Below, in pieces: positions 16,604-26,418 of a stretch of 35,142 nucleotides of DNA. Numbering within the stretch: the first letter of the stretch is position 1; every line of letters starts with the position of its first letter. Where the stretch lies: positions 1-35,142 of the forward strand of contig JADGAM010000026.1 of assembly GCA_015232015.1 (NCBI GenBank). Reading direction: 5' to 3'. Under the pieces are notes generated by a model. It had not been told where the DNA came from, made no database searches, and saw only the letters and a program-made list of their open reading frames with translations. Source of the stretch: Oligoflexia bacterium. GTDB lineage: Bacteria > Bdellovibrionota > Bacteriovoracia > Bacteriovoracales > Bacteriovoracaceae. The translations under genes were made by a program, and so were the position numbers.

Positions 16604-18676
16604 ATGGTAAAAAAAATCTTTTTATCACTTATTATAATTATTACAGTAGCACTTATTGCTACTGTAATAATTTTTGTATTTAAAACGCATCCATCATCAC
16701 TGTCTGATTTCTTATCACCTTCTTCCACTGACAATAAAATTTTAAAAATTGCGGGACATGAAATTACATACAGATTTAATTTCTTTACTCATAATCTTTA
16801 TCAGGTTGAGCAAAAGACCACTGTTCGCATTCATTCAAAAAATCAAGGTAATAAGGCGTCTTCCATCTCCTCTTCTTCGGCGGCAGGTGAACAAATACAA
16901 GAGATCAATATTAAAGGAGATCTTTTAGAACGAATTCACGATATCAAAGGAGACTCTATTTTAGTTAGTTTTGCTTTTGATAAAGTTAAATTGGAATGGG
17001 GGAAAAATTTAAACAAACAAGAAATGGAGATATCACAAAACCTAGAACGCCAACTTTCAAAAGAGATTTTTGTTTTAATAAACAGCTCTAGACAGTTTAA
17101 GGAGTTTTATGTTGCTAAAGAATATTCTGCCGAGGCCGCCAATATTATAAAAGCTATAGCTCTTTCCACTCAGATAGTTTTACCTCAAAAGGTCGCATCA
17201 GTGTCCAGTTGGGTAACACATGAAAAAAATATGACGGGTCCTTTTAAAGCAACTTACTCACTCACTGCAAATGATGGTAATGGCAATAAGGATGTTGGCG
17301 ATAGGGATGTTGACAATAGTGATAATAGTAGTAGTGCTAATTTGCTAGAGATAAAAAAGCAAAAACTTTATTATAAGCATTTTGAAATGGATGATCGAGG
17401 CATGGTTATATCGGATAAAATCGAAGATCTTCCCTCCCAAGAAATTAGCTTAGAACCATCATCATTTAATAAGATAGTATATGATCCTTCTAAAGGTAAT
17501 TTTGTTTCTATCAATGAGTTTGAATCACATAGGATAAGAACACTAAATGTAGAGATCTCTTCACAAATAAAAACAAAAATTACTCTACTCAAACAATGGC
17601 AAAAAAACTTTTCCGCTATTACATTTGATAATTTAAAAATAGAATCTGAACAAAAAAAACTTTTACAAACGGCAATCGTAGGTGGAGAGATATCCTCTGA
17701 ACAACGTCAAAATATGTTAAAGAGATTGATTGCTCAAATGACTACGGAAGGAATCATTAATAAGTTAGAGACTGTTGATTTTGCAAAAGATGGCCAGAAG
17801 GTATTTAATTATTTTGGTATCCTCAGGGCCATATTAGAGTTGTCTCCCAAAGAATATGAAAAAATTTTAGATGTTGTTTCGGGACTAGACCCTAACGATC
17901 TAAAGTATCAAGAAAAGGTCGCGTTTTTAATTGGTTCCCTTAATCGCATGAATGCCGAAGATGCACAAGATGGGCTTATGAATCTTATCAATAGTAATAT
18001 TGGCAATAAAATCTTGATGGAACAGGCGATTATTACATTAGCAGAACTTAAAAATCCTACCAGTGAACAACAAAGGTTCCTTGTTAATCTTTTTCATTCT
18101 ACCTCCGCTTCAGAATATCATATTAAGTCTTTAAGTGCCTTAGGTCTTGGACTGCTGGCCAATAATGCTCAGTCATCTGCTCCTCAACTTGCGGCCGAGA
18201 GTACCTCTGAATTGATTCGAGAATTAGAAAAAGCTCAAAGTGATAGAGAAAAACTTACTATATTAACGGCACTAGGTAATACCGGTATAGAACAATCATT
18301 AAGTACGTTGCAAAAGTATCTTTCAGATAAAAATGAGGAAATTCGAGCACTGGCAGTATATGGTTTACGATTTATTCCAGGGGAGAACGGCCTTAATTTA
18401 ATAAGTGCTACAATCAGCAATGATAAATCCCCGCAAGTTTTGGATCAAGCACTTCAAGCACTCTCTTTTCAACCAGTCAGTGAGAAAAAATTATCTTTGC
18501 TAATTAATCTTTTTTCGAAAAACGCAAACCCTTCTATTCAAGAAAAAAGTTTACGGATAATGAATGATCTCTACACTCACTATCCTGAGCAGGTTAAAAC
18601 TGTTTTCAAGGATGCCAAAAAATCTTCTCACGAAAAAATTAGAAATTTGGTTATTGATTTGGAACTTACTCACTAA
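16604..18676 (+). CDS. Membrane-anchored protein with C-terminal HEAT-like repeats, possibly vitellogenin-N-like
   Basis: 690 aa. One N-terminal transmembrane segment (about 5-27) would anchor it in the inner membrane facing the periplasm. Residues about 48-350 are beta-rich: ILKIAGHEITYRFNFFTHNL, then GDLLERIHDIKGDSILVSF, with a Ser-rich and an Asp/Asn-rich insert near 85-95 and 225-240. From about residue 350 the sequence is helical, with HEAT-like repeats (LVNLFHSTSASEYHIKSLSALGLG, KLTILTALGNTGIEQSLSTL, EEIRALAVYGLRFIPG). A beta-barrel-like part followed by a helical superhelix is the order of the vitellogenin N-terminal lipid-transfer module, and I suggest a distant relation. The evidence is architecture only; a plain HEAT-repeat scaffold is the alternative. 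The HExxH protein gene follows after 18 bp, indicating one operon. Confidence 0.6.
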   Translation: MVKKIFLSLIIIITVALIATVIIFVFKTHPSSLSDFLSPSSTDNKILKIAGHEITYRFNFFTHNLYQVEQKTTVRIHSKNQGNKASSISSSSAAGEQIQEINIKGDLLERIHDIKGDSILVSFAFDKVKLEWGKNLNKQEMEISQNLERQLSKEIFVLINSSRQFKEFYVAKEYSAEAANIIKAIALSTQIVLPQKVASVSSWVTHEKNMTGPFKATYSLTANDGNGNKDVGDRDVDNSDNSSSANLLEIKKQKLYYKHFEMDDRGMVISDKIEDLPSQEISLEPSSFNKIVYDPSKGNFVSINEFESHRIRTLNVEISSQIKTKITLLKQWQKNFSAITFDNLKIESEQKKLLQTAIVGGEISSEQRQNMLKRLIAQMTTEGIINKLETVDFAKDGQKVFNYFGILRAILELSPKEYEKILDVVSGLDPNDLKYQEKVAFLIGSLNRMNAEDAQDGLMNLINSNIGNKILMEQAIITLAELKNPTSEQQRFLVNLFHSTSASEYHIKSLSALGLGLLANNAQSSAPQLAAESTSELIRELEKAQSDREKLTILTALGNTGIEQSLSTLQKYLSDKNEEIRALAVYGLRFIPGENGLNLISATISNDKSPQVLDQALQALSFQPVSEKKLSLLINLFSKNANPSIQEKSLRIMNDLYTHYPEQVKTVFKDAKKSSHEKIRNLVIDLELTH

Positions 18677-18694
18677 AATAAGGAGAGCTTTTTT

Positions 18695-20368
18695 ATGTTT
18701 TACCATTTAAGAATATATCTCTTCTTATTGTTTTTATTTTCATTTTCATTTTTGTTACTACTGGGACTGAGTAACCTTAAAGTGCAGGCGCAAACAGAAA
18801 GTAAAATAGAAACCCACATCCCAAAATTTGGAATAGCAAGCAATAGTGAAAATCTAGCAAAAGAGCTATACTTTAAATATCAGCAATTTTTAAGCAGCAA
18901 AGCTTTTGATAATTATTCAAGGCCACTAATGATCTTGGCCGATTATTTACATCTAAGCGGTGAACAATTGGAGATGTTGTTACAAAAAAAAGGCTGCCTT
19001 TTTTTGGCCAGATCTGGCAACGTTAATTTTATTATGAGTAATGGTAAAAAAATATTGTTAAAAAAAGGTGATTTTCTTTCGCAAGAACAATTTGAACAAA
19101 TTTTACAACAGCTTTCTTGGAAACAAAGAGATTTGTTACTTACCTATCTACAAAGCGATGGTATTGTGAGAAATAAAATTTATTCAAATAACTCTCAACT
19201 TTTCAATTCCAATTTTGCTAAACTTTTTTTAAATTGTATGCCCTTAGTAGTTGAATCATTGGATACTGATAAGAATAGATATTTTGATCAAACTACTATG
19301 GAAGTCAATCTTTCAGAGGTATCTATAGGAAGCAGAGGAAATTTAAAAATATACCTAGCACCACTCAAAGCAATTATTGGTCTTAAATTTAATCAAATGG
19401 AATTTAGTAATTTTTTTCGCAATAATCTTAATTCAATGATAAAACAACAAAAAATATTTTTAGATGAGATTAAAAATACTATTAGACTACAAATTGCCAC
19501 AGATAAAAAACATCGATTACCAGAAATGATTTTGGCACCCAGTACTTATATGAGTGGAGCGGCCTTTATAGACAAAAGTTTTCAACTATCATACGCTCCC
19601 TTTGATTTTCCACTTTATACCATCAGTAAAGAACAATTACAGGGTAAGGAGTTTTTACTTAATTTATTTAATACTTTTACCCATGAAATTCGTCATTCAG
19701 AGCAGTGGTTATGGGCCTTATGGTATTGTAAAAATGTGACTCAATCGTGTTATTATTTAGAAGAACCTAAATTAGAAGCCGATCCATTAATTGCTGCTCG
19801 TCCTGATGTCCATGATCAAAAAGCATTTCGTAAAAAAAATCAACAATGGTTAGAAGAATGGGCCCCTCCTGAGGGATTTGCAAAAGAGGGTAGCAACGAG
19901 AGAGAATTAGCAAAAAAATTTTGGGAGCGTTATCAGATAGGAGGTAGTTTATTAAAAGAATCGAAACCAATAGATCTTCCTAAACGCATGAAAATTTCTT
20001 GGGCCACATGGCCAACTTCACTTGAGATGATCAAGGATTTTTACAAAGTCTACTGGAAAATAAGATTTAATGGAGGAAATACACCTCTCAAAGATATTTC
20101 TACTACCGATATTGAATCTTTGTTAAAACAAGAAAAATTTTTGGCCAAGACCCCTCTCAGTGTCTGGATGGAATTATTATCTTATGAAAAACACTATCAA
20201 GAATATTTTACAAACGTTTTTCAAGAAAGCGATGCTTTTAGCGTAGAACAAACACTTGAAAAATATTTAAGAATACTGCTCTCACTACCAGAAGATAATA
20301 GTATTTTTGAAAAAAAGCGATTTAAAGATTTATTTGATCACCGTTTAATGGATTGTGAATATCGCTAA
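18695..20368 (+). CDS. Exported HExxH metallopeptidase-like protein
   Basis: 557 aa, with AAGGAG upstream of the ATG. The signal peptide is Phe/Leu-rich (about 8-32, ending LKVQA). The zinc-binding signature HEIRH is at residues 330-334 in FTHEIRHSEQWLWALWYC. Downstream EEPKLEADPLIAARPD offers acidic residues for a third zinc ligand. An Asp/Asn loop near residue 190 (DTDKNRYFDQTT) resembles a degenerate calcium-binding loop. The pattern around the motif (HExxHxxQW, then YC about ten residues on) also appears in the convergent 1333-aa lipoprotein, so the two domains are probably related. Final gene of the plus-strand group; it converges on the lipoprotein gene with only 16 bp between the stops. 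Protease activity is likely but substrate unknown. Confidence 0.75.
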   Translation: MFYHLRIYLFLLFLFSFSFLLLLGLSNLKVQAQTESKIETHIPKFGIASNSENLAKELYFKYQQFLSSKAFDNYSRPLMILADYLHLSGEQLEMLLQKKGCLFLARSGNVNFIMSNGKKILLKKGDFLSQEQFEQILQQLSWKQRDLLLTYLQSDGIVRNKIYSNNSQLFNSNFAKLFLNCMPLVVESLDTDKNRYFDQTTMEVNLSEVSIGSRGNLKIYLAPLKAIIGLKFNQMEFSNFFRNNLNSMIKQQKIFLDEIKNTIRLQIATDKKHRLPEMILAPSTYMSGAAFIDKSFQLSYAPFDFPLYTISKEQLQGKEFLLNLFNTFTHEIRHSEQWLWALWYCKNVTQSCYYLEEPKLEADPLIAARPDVHDQKAFRKKNQQWLEEWAPPEGFAKEGSNERELAKKFWERYQIGGSLLKESKPIDLPKRMKISWATWPTSLEMIKDFYKVYWKIRFNGGNTPLKDISTTDIESLLKQEKFLAKTPLSVWMELLSYEKHYQEYFTNVFQESDAFSVEQTLEKYLRILLSLPEDNSIFEKKRFKDLFDHRLMDCEYR

Positions 20369-20384
20369 TCACTTTCCTACTTAA

Positions 20385-23300
20385 TTATTGTGGTTTTCTC
20401 TGACATCCATATGAAGGATACATGTATCCATTCATGGCCGTACAAACTTCATTAGCAATCATATTTGAATAATTAACTGCTTCTTTCTCATAAACATTAT
20501 CCTCATAGCTTAAGTGTTCTGCAAAGGCATTACAGTAGGCCACATACCAAGAATAATCGGATGGGAATTGCTTCCATTGAGCAATATGTTTCAGCTCATG
20601 AGCAACGGTGGTTAGACTATCAATAAAGGTATTAAGGTAAGCAGTATTCATTTGCAGTAAAGGTTTACTGATATTTTTAAAGTATACATGTCCAGGAAAA
20701 GCTTGTGCTCCTACATTTAAAAAGCTGGTGTCATCAATGGGGCTAAGATTGGCATCATAGTGAACAACTACTTCATCCACTAATGATCCAAAATAAGGAC
20801 GTAATAATCTTTTTGCATCATCGGTTAGAGAATCACCTAAAATATTTTGCATTATACGAATTCCTGCCAGTGTTGAATATCCCAAAGCACACGCCGGAAC
20901 AATTGTTGGTTTAGTGATTGGTTTTGTAAGGAAGGTAAGAGGTGAATCAATAATATCTCTAACTGGATTACATATTTCCTCTTTTCCCAATACAGGGATG
21001 TCTACCATAAGACAAACTTTATCGGTCGATATACGTTGGGTGTTTACTAAATCCCTTGAATCGAATAATTGCTTGGGAACTTTGAAAGTCAGGCTACTCT
21101 CTACGCTGTAACTTCCATCCCAGGGAATGAGTGCACCCATAAATATCACGATATTTATAGTTTTTTGTGCTGAGCTTGGTTCATGGGCATGAGTAATGAT
21201 TGCTCTGATCTCATAATCGCCATTAGTAAGAGTCGCAATATCAGTAATTCTTGCGCGCCTCCGGTTTCCTTTTCCAAATCTGCTGGCCAGTTCCCCTTCA
21301 AGTTTACTTATAAAATTTTGGTATTGTTCAGCATCCTTTTTTATAATATCCATTACCGGGGTATTCAATAGAACTGCTTGTGGAATTACTTCTACGTTAC
21401 TGCTGTAATAAGCTAAAATCCAATTCTTATCCATTGGTGGTGCTGGTGAAAGCAAATCAGGAACAGTAATTATTTCTCCAGCATAAAGAGAAACATTTAC
21501 ATCAGTCAAGTCACTGGTTGGAGTAGCACTCATAGGAAGATCAATTGGAATAAGCAGGGCCGATTTTGCATCAGTATACATTTGAGGAGTAATAGCAACT
21601 GTATCATGATAGATTTTATCACCTATAGTATAACCTACCTTTGCATAGGTGAGGGTATTAACAATAGGAAAATTTAAAGGAATTCTTAGTTGCATATATA
21701 AAGCACCGATACCTGGATCACTATATTTTATTACAGTAATTCTGTGAGGGTCAGGTTTAGCAATACCACCAGTTTCAGTGACTACTTCTTTGCCAGGCAT
21801 GTATTTGTTACCTCCAAAAAGACTGGCGGCCATGAGTACGTAGTGACCATTCATGTAGGTGGCAATATCAGCGATAGGGAAGATACATGATTGAAGGCCT
21901 GTAGTTAAAACTACTTGTACCCCCCAATCACCACCTACAACTAAAGGATGATTAAACGATTCATTAACCACTTGATTAGCGGAGACTGGAAAGTTTACCC
22001 ATGTTCCGAAAGGAATTGCTGGTGTCTTGGGTTGGTATAGTTTAAGATTAAGAGAGGAACCTAAATTATTATAAACGATTAGTGGTGAGGTCACAACTGG
22101 AGAGGTTTCACTAACCGCTTTAACTAAAGCTTCATCATATGGGCGACAAGCGACAGTAGCAAGACCATTTGATGCTCTTCCCCTATACACATCATTGATA
22201 TTTAAATTCCATTCTTTAGTATCTGGATTAATAGTGGCCACTTCGCCAATCTTGCGAATACATGATTTTATTCCGTCGATAAAAGTAATTTGTACTCCCC
22301 AATCAGCATCAACAATAGACGGCTGTAAAGAATTTCTATCGTAAGAATTATCTCGTAGTATATATCTACTATTAGGACCTATGGCCCATTCTTTGAAGGC
22401 CTTGTTAGGATTATCTGGACTAAAGAGAGTAAATATAACTCTTGTAAGACTATAATCGTTTTTAACCCAAATACGAGCATTGGGATTTATAGCACTGCGA
22501 GGAGTTGGTCTACCTCCCAGATATATTGAGCAATCTTCGGCCCGAGGAGTTTTACCAACATTGTTTCTAGATGGTACAGGGGAAGTTTTAGTATTATTAT
22601 TAATATCGGTGGCATTCACATGCCATAGACCATCCTTAAAATAGGCAACATCGTGAATTGGATAAACACAAGAGACCACATCTTTGCTCCAACCACCGGC
22701 CTTTTGTATTACCTGGATACCCCAATCATTTCCTACCACCATATCGTTTAAGATGATTGATCCTGAGCGTGATCCTATCAGTTTCGATTTAAATTTCTTC
22801 TCTGGAGCATCTGGAGAATATAATTGCAAACTAATCATGTAGAGAAAATTATTATTGATTTTTAATTTTCCTCTAACGATGTTGTTGTTGGTCTTTGCCC
22901 GGACGGCCTTAACATAAGTACTATCGAATTTAAAACACTTCGGCATTTTGGGCCAAGAAAAAGTAAGCTTGGCATCGGCCATTCTGATTTTATCAGAAGA
23001 AGAGCTAATAGGAGGGGATAAATTAACTGCATTAGAAGAAAATTCAAAAGATGAACCTACTCCTCCATTGAAAATATCAAAAGTATTGGTTGAAAATGCT
23101 CCAGTTTCATAGCGGGCAACATCTTTAATAAAATGTGCACACGATTTTTGATTTATCCCAAATGATACCTCAATTCCAAAATCACCACGAACAGAATTTG
23201 CCCCCATATTTGATACGTAAGAAACTGTCTTTCCCGGTTGTATTTTCATGGTTACCATGGGTAATAGAGGAAAGTTAGCATAGGGACTATAAATATTAAT

Positions 23301-24386
23301 TGTTACTTCTTCGGATGGATGGCCATTGGTTATGGAAAGTGGTCCTATATTTACTCCGGGATTTAATCCTGAATGATCTCCAAATCCAAGAAACATCTGC
23401 TCTATACTTTTGCATGTTTCTCCCGAAGAGGAGGAATTGGCAAAAATATGTTTATAAATATTGGAGGCCTTTATTTCAAAAGCGTTATTCTCTGCTGATG
23501 CCAGATCTTGAATGGGATAAATACAAGATTTAGTTCCATTCGCAAAAGAAATTCTAATTCCCCAATCACTTACTACTTTCACGTTTTCATTCTGATCATC
23601 AACTTTTTTTAAAATAAGATTACTGCCCGCCATAATTGCCGAAGTAGAATAAATATTTTGAGGAGTATTAGAATCATAGAGAGAAATTGTAACATCCTCT
23701 TGATAATCATTAATTACCTTAATAGTTCCAATACTAAGATCTCCTTTTCGTAATTCGGAAACTGTTTCCTTAGTGTAAACTGAACATGGCATTTCATAGT
23801 AATTAGAACCCAAAAGAGGATCTGATGGCATTACATGGTGGTATATATTAGAAGTTGTAACTTTTAATACTCCATTTTCAACTCTTCCTACTTCTGCCAA
23901 AGGAAACACACAAGAACTCATATTATTATTAAAGAAAACCCTAATTCCCCAAGTATTGTTAACCTGAGAAATAGCAAGATTAGATACTTCATTTGCTCCC
24001 AGATTTTTACTAATATTTACTTTAGATGGAGATTCAGGATTGTATAAAGAGACAGTCGCATTGTAAGGATAATCATTAGTAACTTCAATGGAAAAAGAGA
24101 CTACTCCTTTTTGAGTAATTTCATTAATTTTATATTGACTATAAATAGAACAGCCAATGCCTTCAGGTTCTGCATCTCCTACATATTTTTTGTTCCAATC
24201 ATTTTCATCAGGGGAAGGAGTTCCAGCATTTGGTGATGCTTCAGGAGTTGGTGATATTGGGTTATTTCCTGGATTCTTATTTCCACAAGCAGTAAAAATT
24301 GTAAACAAAATCATTAATCCTATAAACTGAAAAAATAACAAAGAAGAAATATTCTTTTTAAAAAATAATCGCCGAGAGATTTTCAT
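20385..24386 (-). CDS. Large lipoprotein: six repeated domains plus C-terminal HExxH domain
   Basis: 1333 aa. A long hydrophobic signal ends in the lipobox IFTAC, followed by a Pro/Ser linker (SPTPEASPNAGTPSPDEND). Six repeats of about 110-130 aa follow, up to about residue 860. Each starts with a Cys, has a strand like VTNDYPYNATVSLYNPESP, then a (D)WGI(R/Q)V motif, then a Cys in KSC-(I/V)-(F/Y)-P-I and a DVA segment. The two conserved cysteines per repeat could form a disulfide. After a beta-rich region, residues about 1215-1330 resemble the DUF4157-type metallopeptidase pattern: GAQAFPGHVYFKN, then VAHELKHIAQW with HELKH at 1263-1267, and YEKEAVNYSNMIA downstream. Start ATG has GGAG 9 nt upstream. 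Likely a surface adhesin-protease; this role is inference. Confidence 0.78.
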   Translation of the reverse strand: MKISRRLFFKKNISSLLFFQFIGLMILFTIFTACGNKNPGNNPISPTPEASPNAGTPSPDENDWNKKYVGDAEPEGIGCSIYSQYKINEITQKGVVSFSIEVTNDYPYNATVSLYNPESPSKVNISKNLGANEVSNLAISQVNNTWGIRVFFNNNMSSCVFPLAEVGRVENGVLKVTTSNIYHHVMPSDPLLGSNYYEMPCSVYTKETVSELRKGDLSIGTIKVINDYQEDVTISLYDSNTPQNIYSTSAIMAGSNLILKKVDDQNENVKVVSDWGIRISFANGTKSCIYPIQDLASAENNAFEIKASNIYKHIFANSSSSGETCKSIEQMFLGFGDHSGLNPGVNIGPLSITNGHPSEEVTINIYSPYANFPLLPMVTMKIQPGKTVSYVSNMGANSVRGDFGIEVSFGINQKSCAHFIKDVARYETGAFSTNTFDIFNGGVGSSFEFSSNAVNLSPPISSSSDKIRMADAKLTFSWPKMPKCFKFDSTYVKAVRAKTNNNIVRGKLKINNNFLYMISLQLYSPDAPEKKFKSKLIGSRSGSIILNDMVVGNDWGIQVIQKAGGWSKDVVSCVYPIHDVAYFKDGLWHVNATDINNNTKTSPVPSRNNVGKTPRAEDCSIYLGGRPTPRSAINPNARIWVKNDYSLTRVIFTLFSPDNPNKAFKEWAIGPNSRYILRDNSYDRNSLQPSIVDADWGVQITFIDGIKSCIRKIGEVATINPDTKEWNLNINDVYRGRASNGLATVACRPYDEALVKAVSETSPVVTSPLIVYNNLGSSLNLKLYQPKTPAIPFGTWVNFPVSANQVVNESFNHPLVVGGDWGVQVVLTTGLQSCIFPIADIATYMNGHYVLMAASLFGGNKYMPGKEVVTETGGIAKPDPHRITVIKYSDPGIGALYMQLRIPLNFPIVNTLTYAKVGYTIGDKIYHDTVAITPQMYTDAKSALLIPIDLPMSATPTSDLTDVNVSLYAGEIITVPDLLSPAPPMDKNWILAYYSSNVEVIPQAVLLNTPVMDIIKKDAEQYQNFISKLEGELASRFGKGNRRRARITDIATLTNGDYEIRAIITHAHEPSSAQKTINIVIFMGALIPWDGSYSVESSLTFKVPKQLFDSRDLVNTQRISTDKVCLMVDIPVLGKEEICNPVRDIIDSPLTFLTKPITKPTIVPACALGYSTLAGIRIMQNILGDSLTDDAKRLLRPYFGSLVDEVVVHYDANLSPIDDTSFLNVGAQAFPGHVYFKNISKPLLQMNTAYLNTFIDSLTTVAHELKHIAQWKQFPSDYSWYVAYCNAFAEHLSYEDNVYEKEAVNYSNMIANEVCTAMNGYMYPSYGCQRKPQ

Positions 24387-24646
24387 TAGTTAATACTCCT
24401 ATATATTCTTGAAACAAATTTCCAAGTGCATTGTTTTAAGCTTATAATTTTTAGATTGAAAAACACTATTTATTGATTTTCTAGTAAAAGAATAATTTTG
24501 AATAAACTTATTTTTTTATAATAATCTTAAGGCCCATAATTTCATTATGATAGATAAGTAGATAGTGTAGATTTTTAATAAATTTTTTTAAAAAAGTGTG
24601 TACTTTTTCTGGCACTTTGAAAGTAGTATGTCAATAAATTCATATA

Positions 24647-26290
24647 TCATTCATATGAATATGCATTGGGACCTGCAGGTCCTTCGCTCATACTTTCATA
24701 GTTAAATGTATAAAAAGTAATTCCCGCAATTTGGAAAGGAATAGAATCCTTTTTAAGTTGTTTTGGTCCCCAATTTCCTTTGTAGTCAACCCAGGAAAAA
24801 TTTTTACTCTTTTCACTATCAAATGAAAGGAGTTGATAATTTTTAAAGGCACTCCAACTTATTCCTTGGCCACAATTATTTTTACTATAGAGAGCAAATT
24901 CCACAAACTTACTATCATTCCAAGATGCTAATTCGTAATACTGTTGGGCCTCGGGATAATTACCATGCATATGTAATGCTGAGTATACTTTGAGGTGTTC
25001 ATCACTATCGCTACTATTACCGCTATCTTTGCGATACCATACTGTATCTCCATGAGATGTAAACGCACTGGCCACTACTTTTTTAATCTTATTCTCAACT
25101 CTCAAAGTAACGTGCTCCCAATCACCAACATGTTCACCGTTATTAACAGCTCCTACATAGCGATCATAAGAGCTTTGGAGTAACTTTATGTAAGCGCGAT
25201 AGCTTATAAATGGTTTGCCATTATGGGGATAAAAAAACCAAAATTGTAAATCAGTAAATTGATTGGAAACATTTTTTATAAAAAGATAAGATTTAGCGCT
25301 TGATAAATTTCCCAAAAGAATTTTTGGATCGTTCACATCTAGAAAAAGATTGGAATCGTTTCCTAGCTTTTGCACTTCTATAGGAAACGAGTTGTAATCA
25401 ATAACTTTTCTAAAGTTATCTTTTATTAAAATAGCATTATCTAAAAAGTATTCAACTGTTGAGGGAAAATAAATTTCTTGTGGATGCAGATAAAGAATGG
25501 GTCCTTCTTTTTCAATAATTTTTTGAATATCTGCATAAGTTAACTTCGATGTCGGTGGCGATGTCGGTGGCGATGTCGATGGCGATGTCAAAGCACATTG
25601 GTCTTGATTATCTTCTGCTGTTTTCATGGCCTTCAGTGTATACAACGGGAAATTACTATTTCTGCTAGGATATTTTGGAGGTGAGCCTCTCACATGTCCA
25701 GGGTAAGCAACAATTGCGCCTACGTTGTAACTAGGTAATTCTGAATAAGGTACAACTTCAAAAATAGTAAGATCATAATTTCCTCCTGATGCTCTGTCTG
25801 CATAAAGAAATTTTCCTGTGGAAGCAGGCACAGTTAAATCCTCTCTTACGCACATAATACTATCGGCAGATGGTTTTCCATGATAAGGAACAAAAACGCT
25901 TCCCAGACATTTATATCCTGGTTCAGGTATTGGTTGCCACCAAGAAAGATCTTTATAAGCGCCACTATTACTATCATCACCGATAAATTTATAATCTTTG
26001 GGTTGTCGTAATGCTGTTGGATCATCACTTCTAGCTACAAGTACCGCTCGATCTTCAACTTTTGTTGGATATTCATAGGGACCAAAAGCTATGTAAGCTA
26101 GAGGAAAATATCCAGCAGGCGCAATGGGTTTATAAATAGCAACATTAAAAATTGCCCCACTTCTTGTATCATCCCAGATTTTTTCAAAAGATGAAACATA
26201 TTTAAGCTCTAATACATTTTTGCAATCAGAGTGTGCTTTGTTTGATAAGGCAAAAAAAAGGCAAAGCGATACTATTAATAAATATTTCAC
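24647..26290 (-). CDS. Exported Vps62-like protein
   Basis: 547 aa from a GTG at 26290 (AAGGAG 8 nt upstream). Signal peptide residues 1-21. The N-terminal domain has the paired YKPIAPAGYFPLAYIAFG and WWQPIPEPGYKCLGSVFVP motifs. After a Thr/Ser/Pro linker encoded by a 12-bp tandem repeat, the C-terminal domain has PILYLHPQEIYFPSTVEYFL, NNGEHVGDWEHVTLRVEN and YSALHMHGNYP. This is the Vps62/DUF946 family pattern, named after a yeast vacuolar-sorting protein but present in secreted proteins of fungi, plants and bacteria; its biochemical role is not established. The conserved His/Asp/Glu residues (GDWEH, HGD, HMHGNYP) suggest a metal site (inference). It stands alone: 128 bp precede the GH17 gene and 260 bp separate it from the lipoprotein gene. 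Confidence 0.82.
   Translation of the reverse strand: MKYLLIVSLCLFFALSNKAHSDCKNVLELKYVSSFEKIWDDTRSGAIFNVAIYKPIAPAGYFPLAYIAFGPYEYPTKVEDRAVLVARSDDPTALRQPKDYKFIGDDSNSGAYKDLSWWQPIPEPGYKCLGSVFVPYHGKPSADSIMCVREDLTVPASTGKFLYADRASGGNYDLTIFEVVPYSELPSYNVGAIVAYPGHVRGSPPKYPSRNSNFPLYTLKAMKTAEDNQDQCALTSPSTSPPTSPPTSKLTYADIQKIIEKEGPILYLHPQEIYFPSTVEYFLDNAILIKDNFRKVIDYNSFPIEVQKLGNDSNLFLDVNDPKILLGNLSSAKSYLFIKNVSNQFTDLQFWFFYPHNGKPFISYRAYIKLLQSSYDRYVGAVNNGEHVGDWEHVTLRVENKIKKVVASAFTSHGDTVWYRKDSGNSSDSDEHLKVYSALHMHGNYPEAQQYYELASWNDSKFVEFALYSKNNCGQGISWSAFKNYQLLSFDSEKSKNFSWVDYKGNWGPKQLKKDSIPFQIAGITFYTFNYESMSEGPAGPNAYSYE
25548..25589 (-). repeat. Coding tandem repeat, 3.5 x 12 bp
   Basis: The plus-strand unit GATGTCGGTGGC occurs three times (third with GAT for GGT) plus a half unit. 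On the minus strand it encodes the TSPPTSPPTS linker of the Vps62-like protein. Unit changes would alter linker length without changing the frame. Confidence 0.85.
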
Positions 26291-26418
26291 GGTTTTACTC
26301 CTTGACGTTGGATAATCAAATTAGAGATCTTCTTTATCATCATAAATAACGGAAAAGTACATTGTGATATATTAGTATGTATAGATGTGCTTAGGGCTTT
26401 TAAATAAAAAAATCGAGT

